A stretch of 64,000 bases of DNA from CAMLFJ01 sp040902305 (GTDB taxonomy: Bacteria > Methylomirabilota > Methylomirabilia > Rokubacteriales > CSP1-6), in assembly GCA_040902305.1 (NCBI GenBank), contig JBBDXN010000128.1, positions 1-64,000 of the forward strand, written 5' to 3'. This document shows positions 16,609-24,802 of the stretch, in pieces. A program made the translations under genes and the position numbers. The notes under the pieces are model-generated. The model made no database searches, was not told where the DNA came from, and worked only from the letters and a program-made list of their open reading frames with translations. The first letter of the stretch is position 1. Every line of letters starts with the position of its first letter.

Positions 16609-17465
16609 TCGCCGAGTTCGTCCACCTGACCGTCACCGGGCTTCTCGTCGCGAGCCTGCTCGCGCTGGGGGCGGTGGGCCTTTCGCTCACCTTCGGCATC
16701 GCCCGCTTCGCCAACGTCGCGCATCCGGACTTCATGATGCTCGGCGCGTATACGACCTACGCCTTCAACGCCCTTGGCGGCGTGCCCTTCGGCTGGGCCG
16801 CGCTGCTGGGCGTCGGCGCCGCGCTCCTGGTGGGCGTGCCCGTGGCGCGCCTGGCCTACGACAAGCTGCCGGTGACGGGCACCGTGCAGCTCCTCATCAT
16901 CTCCATCGGCGTGTCGTTCATTCTTCGCCACGTCGTGCTCTTCATCTTCGGCAGCCCCCTGCTCCAGTTCGCGGTGGAGCTGCAGCGGCCGTACGTGTGG
17001 GGGCCGGTGCGGCTCACCGTGTACCAGATCATCACGCTGGTGGTGGCGGCCGTGCTCGTGCTCGCCGTGCACCTGCTGCTGTCGCGCACGAAGCTGGGCC
17101 GCATCCTGCGCGCCATCGCCGACAACCCGGTGCTGTGCGAGATCGCCGGCGCCGACGTGGCGCGGGCGCGCCTGGCCATGTGGGCCATCGCCATCGGCCT
17201 CGCCGCCACCGGCGGCATCCTCTTCGGGCTCAACCTGGTCATCCAGCCGAACATGGGCTGGGACCTCGTCATCCCGATCTTCTCCGCCGCCATCCTCGGC
17301 GGCATCGGCAATCCCTACGGCGCGATGGCGGGCGCGCTCGTGATCGGCCTGACCGGCGAGTGGTCGACCCTCATCATCCCCTCGGCCTACAAGGAAGCGA
17401 TCGCGTTCTGCGCGATGGCGCTCTGCCTCATGTTCCGCCCGCGGGGGCTGTGGAGCGCGGCGTGA
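16605..17465 (+). CDS. livH: branched-chain amino-acid ABC transporter permease LivH (probable CTG start)
   Basis: About 286 residues and roughly eight membrane segments. The sequence LSLTFGIARFANVAHPDFMMLGAYTTY and the EAA-like loop IFSAAILGGIGNPYGAMAGALVIG are the family landmarks. No ATG, GTG or TTG stands where LivH proteins begin. The best start is the CTG at 16605, which overlaps the upstream TGA by three bases (CTGA) and gives MIAEFVHLTVTGLLVASL. A GTG at 16560 is the only alternative and would overlap the binding-protein gene by 49 bp. The stop overlaps the livM start. Confidence 0.88.
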   Translation: MIAEFVHLTVTGLLVASLLALGAVGLSLTFGIARFANVAHPDFMMLGAYTTYAFNALGGVPFGWAALLGVGAALLVGVPVARLAYDKLPVTGTVQLLIISIGVSFILRHVVLFIFGSPLLQFAVELQRPYVWGPVRLTVYQIITLVVAAVLVLAVHLLLSRTKLGRILRAIADNPVLCEIAGADVARARLAMWAIAIGLAATGGILFGLNLVIQPNMGWDLVIPIFSAAILGGIGNPYGAMAGALVIGLTGEWSTLIIPSAYKEAIAFCAMALCLMFRPRGLWSAA

Positions 17466-18367
17466 CCGAGTACCTCGTGGCGCTGGCAACGATCATCGGC
17501 ATCCAGGCCCTGCTCACGCTGGGCCTCACCTTGCACTACGGCGTCACCGGCCTCGTGAACTTCGGCCACGTCGCCTTCTACGCCCTCGGCGCGTACACCT
17601 CCGCGCTCCTCACGCTGGCCGGTGTCCACTTCGGCGTGGCGATGGCCGCCGGCGTAGTGCTCGCGGTGGCGGCGAGCCTGCTCGTCGGCACCGCCACGCT
17701 GCGGCTTCGCGAGGACTACTTCGCCATCGTGACGCTCGGCTTCTCCGAGCTGCTCCGCCTGCTCCTGCTGAACGCGCGCGAGCTGACCCGCGGCCCGCTC
17801 GGCATCCCCGGCATCCCGCGGCCGTGGCGCAACCTGCCCGGGGTGCCCGACCACGTCGCGTACCTTGCGCTCGTCCTCCTCGCGGTGCTGATCGCGTTCG
17901 GGCTGAGCGAGATCCTGGTGCGCAGCCCGCTCGGGCGCACGCTGCGCGCCGTCCGCGACGACGACCAGGCGGCCATGGCCCTCGGCAAGAACGTGCTCGC
18001 CTTCCGCCTCACCGCGCTCGGCTGGGGCGCCGGCCTCGCCGCCGTCGCCGGCAGCCTGTGGGCGCACTACGTCACCTACGTCGTGCCCGACCAGTTCACG
18101 CCCGAGATCACGTTCTATACGTGGATGGCGATGATCATCGGCGGCCCGGGCTCCATGCGCGGCGCCCTCTGGGGCACCGCCATCCTCGTGGGGGTCCTGG
18201 AGGGCACGCGGTTCGCGAAGGAGGTCTTACCGATGATCGACGCGCCCCGGCTGGCCGCCCTGCGCCAGATCGCGATCGGCCTGGGGCTGATCGTGATGAC
18301 CGTGTACGTCCGCAAGCTGGGCGGCCGCACGCGCCCACGCGTGGCGCCCGCCTCGGCTTCGGGGTAA
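17462..18367 (+). CDS. livM: branched-chain amino-acid ABC transporter permease LivM
   Basis: 301 residues from a GTG at 17462 in a GTGA overlap with livH. Landmarks: LGLTLHYGVTGLVNFGHVAFYALGAYTSALL, split by membrane helices, then LREDYFAIVTLGFSELLRLL and FYTWMAMIIGGPGSMRGALWG. The protein is polytopic in the inner membrane and completes the importer with livG, livF, livH and the binding protein. The last 17 residues are basic and cytoplasmic. Confidence 0.92.
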   Translation: MTEYLVALATIIGIQALLTLGLTLHYGVTGLVNFGHVAFYALGAYTSALLTLAGVHFGVAMAAGVVLAVAASLLVGTATLRLREDYFAIVTLGFSELLRLLLLNARELTRGPLGIPGIPRPWRNLPGVPDHVAYLALVLLAVLIAFGLSEILVRSPLGRTLRAVRDDDQAAMALGKNVLAFRLTALGWGAGLAAVAGSLWAHYVTYVVPDQFTPEITFYTWMAMIIGGPGSMRGALWGTAILVGVLEGTRFAKEVLPMIDAPRLAALRQIAIGLGLIVMTVYVRKLGGRTRPRVAPASASG

Positions 18368-18398
18368 GACGCCACGATCGTCCTGAAAGGAGACCGCC

Positions 18399-19163
18399 AT
18401 GACCGCACTCTTCGATCTCACGGGTAAGGTCGCCATCGTCACGGGCGCCGGGCGCGGCCTCGGCAAGACGATCGCGCTCGGCCTCGCCCAGCACGGGGCC
18501 GACATCGTGGCCGTGAGCCGCACGCTGCCCCAGGTGGAGAAGGTGGCGGCGGAGATCACCGGCCTCGGCCGCAAGGCCCTCGCCATGCAGATCGACACGT
18601 CCCGGAAAGCGGATGTCGAGCGCATGGTGGCAAAGACGATGGAGACCTGGGGCCGCGTCGACGTCCTCGTGAACAACGCGGGCATCGACAACATCAAGCC
18701 CGCCATCGACTACACCGAGGCCGAGTGGGACGAGATCGTCGACATCAACCTCAAGGGCTACTTCCTCTGCGCGCAGGCGGCCGGCCGCGAGATGCTGCGT
18801 CGGAAGCGCGGCAGCATCGTCATGAACTCCTCGATGGCGGGCTCGATCGGCATCCCCTGGCTCGTCCCCTACGGCTCGGCCAAGGGCGGCGTGAACCAGC
18901 TCACGCGCACGCTCGCGGTGGAATGGGCGCGCGAGGGCGTGCGCGTGAACGCCTTCGCGCCGGGCTACTTCGAGAACGTCATGCAGGGCGCCGAGAACAT
19001 CCACAACGAGGAGAAGGAGCGCCACATCCGCGCCCGCACCCCGATGGGCCGCCGCGGCCGCGCCGAGGAGCTGGTGGGCCCCGTCGTGTTTCTCGCCTCC
19101 GACGCGTCGTCCTACGTCACGGGCCATCTGCTCATGGTCGAAGGCGGCTGGACCGCCGCATGA
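18399..19163 (+). CDS. short-chain dehydrogenase/reductase in the liv operon
   Basis: 254 residues. The cofactor motif TGAGRGLGKTIAL, NNAG, the catalytic Ser in MNSSMAG, YGSAKGG (Tyr and Lys of the catalytic pair) and the C-terminal VEGGWTAA mark a classical SDR of the FabG / gluconate 5-dehydrogenase-like group. It has a GAAAGGAG ribosome-binding site. Its stop overlaps the ATG of the dehydrogenase that follows (ATGA), tying it to amino-acid catabolism. The substrate is unknown; a beta-hydroxy acid is plausible from context. Confidence 0.88.
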   Translation: MTALFDLTGKVAIVTGAGRGLGKTIALGLAQHGADIVAVSRTLPQVEKVAAEITGLGRKALAMQIDTSRKADVERMVAKTMETWGRVDVLVNNAGIDNIKPAIDYTEAEWDEIVDINLKGYFLCAQAAGREMLRRKRGSIVMNSSMAGSIGIPWLVPYGSAKGGVNQLTRTLAVEWAREGVRVNAFAPGYFENVMQGAENIHNEEKERHIRARTPMGRRGRAEELVGPVVFLASDASSYVTGHLLMVEGGWTAA

Positions 19164-20224
19164 TCTTCGACTACCTCGCCAGGTACGATTTCCGCAAGGT
19201 CGTGCTGTGTCACAGCGCCGACGTCGGCCTCAAGGCCGTCATCGCCGTCCACTCCACCGCCCTCGGGCCCGCCTGCGGCGGCCTGCGCATGTGGCCGTAC
19301 GCCACGGAGGAGGAGGCGATCATGGACGCCCTGCGCCTCGGCCGCGGCATGACCTACAAGTACGCGGCGGCCGGCGTCAACCTCGGCGGCGGCAAGGCCG
19401 TGATCATCGGCGACCCGAAGACGCAGAAGACCGAGGCCCTCATTCGCGCCATGGGGCGCTTCATCCAGTCGCTCCACGGCGAGTACAAGACCGGCGAGGA
19501 CGTGGGGACCACGCTCGACGACATGGAGCTTCTCTACCAGGAGACCGAGCACGTCATCACGCTGCCGGAGCATTGCGGCGGCGCCGGCAACATCGGCCCC
19601 GCCACCGCCTTCGGGGTGCAGCAGGCCATGAAGGCGTGCGCGCACGAGGTGTGGGGCTCGGACAGTCTGCAGGGCCGCACGATCACCGTCCAGGGCCTCG
19701 GCGCCGTCGGCTGGCCGGCCGTCGAGGGCCTCGTGAAAGAGGGCGCCAGGGTGATCGTGGCCGACATCGACGCCGCCAAGGTCGAGCGCGCCAAGCGCGC
19801 GCTCGGCGTGACCGCCGTCGACCCCGCCGGGATTCACGCGCACCCGTGCGACATCTACGGCCCCTACGCCCTCGGCGCCGTCATCAACGACCGCACGCTC
19901 CCCGAGCTGAACTGCAAGATCGTGTGCGGCAGCGCCAACAATCAGCTCGCCGAGGAGCGCCACGGCGACCTCCTCCACGAGCGCGGCATCCTGTACGCGC
20001 CGGACTACATCGCGAACGCGGGCGGGACCATCCTCGATACCGATCGGATCGCGCAGAAGGGCGGCTTCAACCGCGAGCGGGCATGGCGGAGCGTTTCACG
20101 GATCCGCGAGCGCATGGCGGAGCTGATCGACATCTCCAGGCGCGAGCGGATTCCAACGTGGCTGGCCGCGAATCGGCTGGCGGAGCAGCGCCTGGAGATG
20201 GCGCGACAGCTCCGGATGATCTGA
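19160..20224 (+). CDS. leucine/valine dehydrogenase-type amino-acid dehydrogenase
   Basis: 354 residues of the Glu/Leu/Phe/Val dehydrogenase family, NAD-dependent oxidative deamination of an amino acid to its 2-oxo acid. Seen: GMTYKYAAAGVNLGGGKAVI with the two conserved Lys, GEDVGTTLDDMELLY with the catalytic Asp, and the Rossmann motif VQGLGAVGWPAVEGL. Length and the NLGGGKAVIIGDP block match leucine dehydrogenase more than glutamate dehydrogenase. Being last in the liv operon, it likely deaminates imported branched-chain amino acids. The ATG overlaps the SDR stop. Confidence 0.88.
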   Translation: MIFDYLARYDFRKVVLCHSADVGLKAVIAVHSTALGPACGGLRMWPYATEEEAIMDALRLGRGMTYKYAAAGVNLGGGKAVIIGDPKTQKTEALIRAMGRFIQSLHGEYKTGEDVGTTLDDMELLYQETEHVITLPEHCGGAGNIGPATAFGVQQAMKACAHEVWGSDSLQGRTITVQGLGAVGWPAVEGLVKEGARVIVADIDAAKVERAKRALGVTAVDPAGIHAHPCDIYGPYALGAVINDRTLPELNCKIVCGSANNQLAEERHGDLLHERGILYAPDYIANAGGTILDTDRIAQKGGFNRERAWRSVSRIRERMAELIDISRRERIPTWLAANRLAEQRLEMARQLRMI

Positions 20225-20347
20225 CATGTTGCCCGCTTGGGCGGAACACATGAAATCGATTCGAGCCGCGCCGCCCGCGCAACCGGTGTAGTGTATGCTC
20301 TCGTTCAACGTGCCCCTCGAGGTCGAGGCGCAGGGGTTCTGCGTGCC

Positions 20348-21103
20348 ATGAGCCTGCGCAAGCGTATCGGGGTGATGGTGCCCTCCACGAACACCACGTG
20401 CGAGGCCGACTTCCAGCTGACCGTCCCGCGCGACGTCACCGTCCACGGCCAGCGGCTGTGGATGACCAACGAGGGCGGCGGCGACGAGGCCTTCAACCGC
20501 ATGAACGCGGAGATCGAGAGCGGGGCCCGCTACCTGGCCACCGCCAACGTGGACGTGGTGGTCTACGGCTGCACCACCGGCAGCTTCTTCAAGGGCCCGG
20601 GCTGGGACACCCAGATGCTCGAGCTGATCCGCCGCGAAGCCCGGGTCCCCGCGGTCGCCACCAGCCCCTCGGTGGTGGAGGCGCTGCGCTTCTTCGGGGC
20701 CCGGCGGCTCTCGGTGGCCACCCCGTATCCGGACTGGAACAACCAGCGGCTGCGCGCGTACCTCGAGGCCCAGGGCTTCGAGGTGCTGAACGTCGAGGGC
20801 GAGCCGCGCGCCGCCGCCTCCGGCAACCAGGGCATCAACGATCAGGATCCGGAAGCGGTGGTGGAATTCGCCGCACGCGTCTGCCGGCCCGAAGCCGATG
20901 CCCTGCTCTGCTCGTGCACCGCGTGGCGCTCGGTCGAGGCCATCGCGGCCATCGAGGCGCGCACCGGCAAGCCCGCGGTCAGCTCCAACCAATCCACGAT
21001 CTGGACCGCGCTCCGCGCCCTCGGCGTCACCCGCCCGATCACCGGCTTCGGCCGGCTGCTCGAGAACCTGACTCCGGCGCGTCCCGCCTCGGCCACCCGC
21101 TAG
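20348..21103 (+). CDS. maleate isomerase / Asp-Glu racemase family protein
   Basis: 251 residues. RIGVMVPSTNTTCEADFQ at the N-terminus and two Cys-bearing motifs, VVYGCTTGSFF and LLCSCTAWRS, match the arylmalonate decarboxylase / maleate cis-trans isomerase branch, which uses two Cys for acid-base chemistry. The ending VSSNQSTIWTALRALG is family-typical. A paralogue lies at 53178-53909. The gene begins 123 bp after the liv operon and may be separately transcribed. Confidence 0.85.
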   Translation: MSLRKRIGVMVPSTNTTCEADFQLTVPRDVTVHGQRLWMTNEGGGDEAFNRMNAEIESGARYLATANVDVVVYGCTTGSFFKGPGWDTQMLELIRREARVPAVATSPSVVEALRFFGARRLSVATPYPDWNNQRLRAYLEAQGFEVLNVEGEPRAAASGNQGINDQDPEAVVEFAARVCRPEADALLCSCTAWRSVEAIAAIEARTGKPAVSSNQSTIWTALRALGVTRPITGFGRLLENLTPARPASATR

Positions 21104-21164
21104 TCACCGGCGCGCTCGTCGCCGCGCCGCGCGGAGATCGGCCCGGTGCGAGCAGGCCGGATCA

Positions 21165-21172
21165 TGTATACT
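21165..21172 (+). promoter_or_regulatory. possible -10 promoter element
   Basis: TGTATACT in an otherwise GC-rich gap upstream of the small genes at 21291 and 21541. It is the same octamer as at 13197-13204. No matching -35 is evident, and the leader would be about 110 nt. Confidence 0.3.
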
Positions 21173-21290
21173 GCGGCTGTCTTCGCTGAAGATACTGGCA
21201 GGTCCTCGCGACCCTGCCAGCGCCCTCGACCTCGCCCGCAGCTCACGCTCTCGCCGTCTCGCAGCCGACGTCTCTCGCAAAGGAGTCCGC

Positions 21291-21506
21291 GTGCGTCGCA
21301 TGCCGTCGAAATCCTTCCACTGCGGCGTGGTCTCCGAGGCGGTGTCCGTGACGTTGCGACGGAACAGTTCCCTCGGCGGCCAGGGGAAGCTCTTCGTCCG
21401 ATGCAGCGAGAAGGACTGCCGGTACGTCGACGCGAACGAGCCGCCTTGCCCGTTGACGGTCGCGCTCTTCGCCGCCGAGATCAACCAGCGGATGATCGCC
21501 GAGTAG
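21291..21506 (+). CDS. small Cys-containing protein, 71 residues
   Basis: Starts at a GTG preceded by AAAGGAG (21279-21285). The protein has HCGVVSEAV at the N-terminus and RCSEKDCRYVDANEPPCPL in the middle. With the first Cys-His, the four Cys may form a small zinc site. The C-terminus EINQRMIAE is helical. No family recognised. A second small gene follows 34 bp downstream. Confidence 0.6.
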   Translation: MRRMPSKSFHCGVVSEAVSVTLRRNSSLGGQGKLFVRCSEKDCRYVDANEPPCPLTVALFAAEINQRMIAE

Positions 21507-21540
21507 CCGGTCTTCCTCTCACGAAGCCAGGGAGCTCACC

Positions 21541-21744
21541 ATGGATGCCGTCCTTCCGACGAAGCCGCTCGCGCCCAGCAAGCCTGCCCAGTGTCCCGGC
21601 CGCATCGAGGTCGATCCGAGTGAAACCGAGATCTCGGCGGCGACCGTGAAGGCCTGGATCGCGCACCTGCGAACCCACGGCTGGACCGACGGCGACCTCG
21701 ACCTCCAGTGGCTAACCCGCGCCCGCCACGGGGTCTCGCGCTAG
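21541..21744 (+). CDS. small hypothetical protein, 67 residues
   Basis: Starts at the ATG at 21541 with GGGAGCTC ahead of it. The N-terminal third is Pro/Lys-rich and has one Cys (KPAQCPGRIEVD). The rest looks helical, with aromatic and acidic residues (VKAWIAHLRTHGWTDGDLD). It is likely co-transcribed with the 71-residue gene before it. Function not recognised. Confidence 0.5.
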   Translation: MDAVLPTKPLAPSKPAQCPGRIEVDPSETEISAATVKAWIAHLRTHGWTDGDLDLQWLTRARHGVSR

Positions 21745-21754
21745 ACCCGCCCGG

Positions 21755-22033
21755 TCAGGGCTGGAGCGGCACGCCGAGGCACGAGACCTTCTTTCTCGCG
21801 CACAGAGCGCACAGGGATAGCGGGGCGAGCACGAAGGATCCCGGGGCGGCGAAGATGTCGTCCATCACCTGCGCGATCTCGGGCTTCGCGTAGCTCTTGT
21901 CGAGGTTGTCTTTCGTCACCTTGACGAGGCAGCGCGCGCAGAGCGACGCGCCCCGAAATTCCCCGCGCAGGAGGCTGTCGATCACGCGGCGGACGAAATC
22001 GCCGAGGGTATAGACGGTAGGCTGGGTCGGCAC
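21755..22033 (-). CDS. small protein with two Cys-x-x-Cys motifs, 92 residues
   Basis: GTG start at 22033. The chain carries LCARCLVKVTKDN near residue 30 and LCALCARKKVSCLG near the C-terminus: two C-x-x-C pairs that could bind one Zn or mediate redox. Between them KPEIAQVMDDIFAAPGSF is helical. The DFVRRVIDSLLRGEFRGAS segment resembles short regulatory helices. It converges on the 67-residue gene. No family recognised. Confidence 0.55.
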   Translation of the reverse strand: MPTQPTVYTLGDFVRRVIDSLLRGEFRGASLCARCLVKVTKDNLDKSYAKPEIAQVMDDIFAAPGSFVLAPLSLCALCARKKVSCLGVPLQP

Positions 22034-22043
22034 GAGTGGCCGC

Positions 22044-22184
22044 TCACTTCTTTCCGACGCGGGTCTTCCCGCTCCGGCGAGCGAGAAGACGGTCCCGGGC
22101 CGTGGTGCACAGGTGCACGAGGTGGGCGCCGAAGCCGGTCACCGCGACAGCCATGAGCGAGAAGACTCCCAGTGGCTTCTGCAT
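22044..22184 (-). CDS. possible 46-residue single-span membrane protein
   Basis: ATG at 22184 preceded by GAAGGGA; stop TGA at 22044. The N-terminal half is one hydrophobic segment (GVFSLMAVAVTGFGAHLVHL) and the C-terminal half is Arg/Lys-rich, so the chain fits an N-out single-pass peptide. It lies just upstream of the two-CxxC gene on the same strand (10 bp). Low-evidence call: no homology recognised. Confidence 0.4.
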   Translation of the reverse strand: MQKPLGVFSLMAVAVTGFGAHLVHLCTTARDRLLARRSGKTRVGKK

Positions 22185-22320
22185 GGGGTTCCCTTCGAGA
22201 CGTGGGGGTCACGCCGGTAGACGAGATCGAGACAAGCCAGATGCCGGTGAGCCTCGGCGCCTGCCGCGCCACCATCGGGGGCCCAGAGGAAGGCCCTACC
22301 AGATTAGCACGACCCGACCC

Positions 22321-22611
22321 TCACCGGTCCTTCAGCTCGATTTCGATGAATCCGAACTCGAAGGGGTTCGCGTTGCGCACGTCATGCTCGACCCCCGCGT
22401 CGCGATAGTAGGGCTCGCCCGCCCGCAGCGCGTTGGTCGTCTCGCCGGCCGCGCTCGTGGCCGCGAGTGATCCGGTGGTGAGCGGCACCACCACGTAGGC
22501 GTACTCGTGGCGGTGGTGGCCCGTCCGCGCGCCGGGCGCGAAGCGCCACTCGGTCACCCGCACTCGCGCATTGTCGACCTTCACGCTGGGCACCGCCTGT
22601 GTCTCGCTCAT
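22321..22611 (-). CDS. small cupin protein
   Basis: 96 residues. GARTGHHRHEYAYVVVPLTTG is the first cupin motif with three His, and YYRDAGVEHDVRN gives the second. The ATG at 22611 overlaps the stop of the uup gene (ATGA). Similar short cupins are common next to catabolic genes; here the partner is a translation-related ATPase, so the link may only be transcriptional. Confidence 0.8.
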   Translation of the reverse strand: MSETQAVPSVKVDNARVRVTEWRFAPGARTGHHRHEYAYVVVPLTTGSLAATSAAGETTNALRAGEPYYRDAGVEHDVRNANPFEFGFIEIELKDR

Positions 22612-24431
22612 CACGTCTCTCCTTTGGCTTCGAGCTCCGCCCAGCGGGCGTACAGCCGGTCGACCCGGGCGCGGGCCGCGTCGAGATCCGCGTAGCGCGC
22701 CTGCAGCGCCGCCGGATCCGACGCGATGTGCGGGTCCTCGGCCGCCCGCCGGCACGTCTCCACCAGAGCCTCCGCCTCCCCGATCGCCGCCTCCATGCCC
22801 CCGAGCTCCCGTTGCTCCCGATACCCCAGCCCCTTCACCCGCTCCCCCTTCCCCCCTCTCCCCTCTTGGGAGAGGGCAGGGTGAGGGGCCGAAGGGTGAG
22901 GGGCCGAGGCGCGAGGAGCCGTGGTTCGCGCACGCTCCCACTGCGCATAGTCCGCGAATGTCTCGGCCCCTCCCTGCCCGTCCAGCGCGACGATCACCGT
23001 CGCGACCCGATCCAGCATGAACCGGTCGTGGGTCACCAGCACCAGGCCGCCCTCGAACGAGGTCAGGCTCTCCTCGAGCACGTCGAGCGTGGGGATGTCG
23101 AGGTCGTTGGTCGGCTCGTCGAGGACCAGGAGGTCGGCGGGCTCCCGCATCAGGCGCGCGATGTGGATGCGGGCCTGCTCGCCGCCCGAGAGGCGCCCGA
23201 CCGGCACCTCCAGGTGCTCGGGCGGGAACAGGAAGCGCTTGGCCCACGCCGCCACGTGCAGGGTCCGGCCCTCCCAGATCACGCTGTCGCCCTCGGGCGC
23301 CAGGGCGCGCCGCAGCGACTGCTCCGGATCGAGCCCCGGCCGCTGCTGCTCGAACCGCGCGATGCGCAGGCCCTCGGCCCGTTCGATCACGCCCGCGTCC
23401 GGCGCGAGCGCGCCGGCGAGGATGTTCAGCAAGGTGGTCTTGCCGCTGCCGTTCGGGCCCATGAGCCCGATGCGGGTCCCGAGCGTGATCGTGAGGTCGA
23501 GGCTCCGGATGAGCGGCCGGCCGCCGAGGGACTTGGAGAGGCCGCGTGCCACGAGCAGCTTGCGCGAGCGCCGGCTGGAGGTGGAAAAGTCGATCTCGGT
23601 GGTGCGGGTGGCCCCGCGCGCGCGGCTGTCGCGCAGCTCCTCGATCAGCCGGCCGGCTTCCTTGATGCGGCCCTTCGCCTTGGTGGAGCGGGCCTTGGCC
23701 CCGCGGCGCAGCCACTCGATCTCACGACGGACGGTATTGGCGAGCGAGTCCTCGTAGGCGGCCTGCCCCTTCAAGAACTCGTCGCGCCGGGCGAGGAACT
23801 CGCTGTAGCGGCCGTCGGTCTCGAAGAGGCCCGCTGGATAGATCCGGTTTACCTCGAGCATGCGGGTGGCCACGTGCTCCAGGAAGTAGCGGTCGTGGCT
23901 GACCACGAGGCAGGCCCGCGCCCGCTCCGCGAGGAGGCCCTCCAGCCAGAGGATGCCGTCGACGTCCAGATGGTTCGTGGGCTCGTCCATCAGCAGGATG
24001 TCCGGCTCGCCGGCCAGCTCGCCCGCGATCGCCAGCCGCTTCTGCCAGCCTCCGGAGAGCGCGGCGACGTCGGCCCCGCCGTCCGGGAAGCCGGCCCGGC
24101 CCAGCGTCTGGGCGACGCGGCCCGGCCGCTCGACCTCATCCACCGTGGCCAGCCCGGCGATCAGGACGTCCTCGACGGTACCGTGCCGCGGGAAGACCGG
24201 ATCCTGCGGGACGTAGCCGACGCGGACGCCGGTGCGGAGCGAGCGACGGCCGCGGTCGGGCGGCTCGATTCCGGCGAGGATCCGGAGGAGGGTGGACTTG
24301 CCGGCGCCGTTCGGGCCCACGAGCCCCACCTGGTCCCCTTCGAAGAGCCCGAACGACAGCTCGTCGAAGAGGGACCGGGTGCCGTGCGCCTTACCCACCC
24401 CCTCGCAGCTCAGAAGAAGCGAACGGGGCAC
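22611..24431 (-). CDS. uup: ABC-F family ATPase Uup
   Basis: 606 residues, soluble, with two ATPase domains. The first has VGPNGAGKST, ALSGGWQKRLAIAG and DEPTNHLDVDG; the second has MGPNGSGKTT, LSGGEQARIHIARL and DEPTNDLDIPT. A linker rich in charged residues lies between them (ABC-F interdomain linker, RRGAKARSTKAKGRIKEAG). The C-terminal 70 residues (GYREQRELGGMEAAI to the end) form the coiled coil typical of Uup, which acts on DNA transposon excision and ribosome-related processes. Just before the coiled coil, about 30 residues are encoded by the family B repeat, an in-frame insertion. Confidence 0.88.
   Translation of the reverse strand: MPRSLLLSCEGVGKAHGTRSLFDELSFGLFEGDQVGLVGPNGAGKSTLLRILAGIEPPDRGRRSLRTGVRVGYVPQDPVFPRHGTVEDVLIAGLATVDEVERPGRVAQTLGRAGFPDGGADVAALSGGWQKRLAIAGELAGEPDILLMDEPTNHLDVDGILWLEGLLAERARACLVVSHDRYFLEHVATRMLEVNRIYPAGLFETDGRYSEFLARRDEFLKGQAAYEDSLANTVRREIEWLRRGAKARSTKAKGRIKEAGRLIEELRDSRARGATRTTEIDFSTSSRRSRKLLVARGLSKSLGGRPLIRSLDLTITLGTRIGLMGPNGSGKTTLLNILAGALAPDAGVIERAEGLRIARFEQQRPGLDPEQSLRRALAPEGDSVIWEGRTLHVAAWAKRFLFPPEHLEVPVGRLSGGEQARIHIARLMREPADLLVLDEPTNDLDIPTLDVLEESLTSFEGGLVLVTHDRFMLDRVATVIVALDGQGGAETFADYAQWERARTTAPRASAPHPSAPHPALSQEGRGGKGERVKGLGYREQRELGGMEAAIGEAEALVETCRRAAEDPHIASDPAALQARYADLDAARARVDRLYARWAELEAKGET
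22854..22908. repeat. family B palindrome inside uup
   Basis: Arms CCCTCTCCC (22854-22862) and GGGAGAGGG (22868-22876) are followed by two near-identical 15-bp units starting GGGTGAGGGGCC (22879-22893, 22894-22908). The protein reads the pair as SAPHP-SAPHP and the palindrome as ALSQEGRGG. The length keeps frame, and the insertion falls in the linker before the Uup coiled coil. Confidence 0.75.
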
Positions 24432-24437
24432 GCGACG

Positions 24438-24497
24438 CTACTTCTTCTCCTTCTTCGGCTTCTTCTTCTCCTTCTGCATGCTCCGGCCCTTGGCCAT
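24438..24497 (-). CDS. possible 19-residue Lys-rich peptide
   Basis: ATG at 24497, five bases after the stop of the 99-residue gene, with GGGGGGTGAG upstream that could serve as a ribosome-binding site. The chain is MAKGRSMQK followed by Lys-rich EKKKPKKEKK. Short proteins starting MAKG and ending in such Lys/Pro-rich tails occur widely, but this is a tentative call, as a 20-codon frame can arise by chance. Confidence 0.35.
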   Translation of the reverse strand: MAKGRSMQKEKKKPKKEKK

Positions 24498-24502
24498 CCG
24501 GC

Positions 24503-24802
24503 TCACCCCCCTTCCCGGATCGCGGCGATCTTGCGATCCCGCTCGCCCGCCATCCGCTCGGTGTCGCGGCGCAACGCCTCGTTGAGCTGCTCGATCTCCT
24601 CGTGACTGGCCGCCTTCCGCAGCGCGGCCTGGTGCAGGATCTCGCGCTCCGCGGTCTTGGCCTGGTACATCTGGCGGACCTCGGCGATGGCCGCCTTCTG
24701 CTCGTCGGTGAGCGGCCGCTCGCCGGTGTTCGACTCCTTGTCCTTCTGCCGGAGTCGCTCCATCGCCAGCTCGAGCGCGCTCTTGGGGGCATTGTTCGCC
24801 AT
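24503..24802 (-). CDS. conserved helical protein of unknown function, 99 residues
   Basis: Begins MANNAPKSALELAMERLR and runs as one long amphipathic, highly charged helix (ADEVR-like repeats, EREILHQAALRKAASHEEIEQ), predicted coiled coil. I recognise the pattern as a conserved family in Rokubacteria and related phyla without known function. No signal peptide. Followed within five bases by the Lys-rich peptide and 66 bp on by uup, all on one strand. Confidence 0.7.
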   Translation of the reverse strand: MANNAPKSALELAMERLRQKDKESNTGERPLTDEQKAAIAEVRQMYQAKTAEREILHQAALRKAASHEEIEQLNEALRRDTERMAGERDRKIAAIREGG

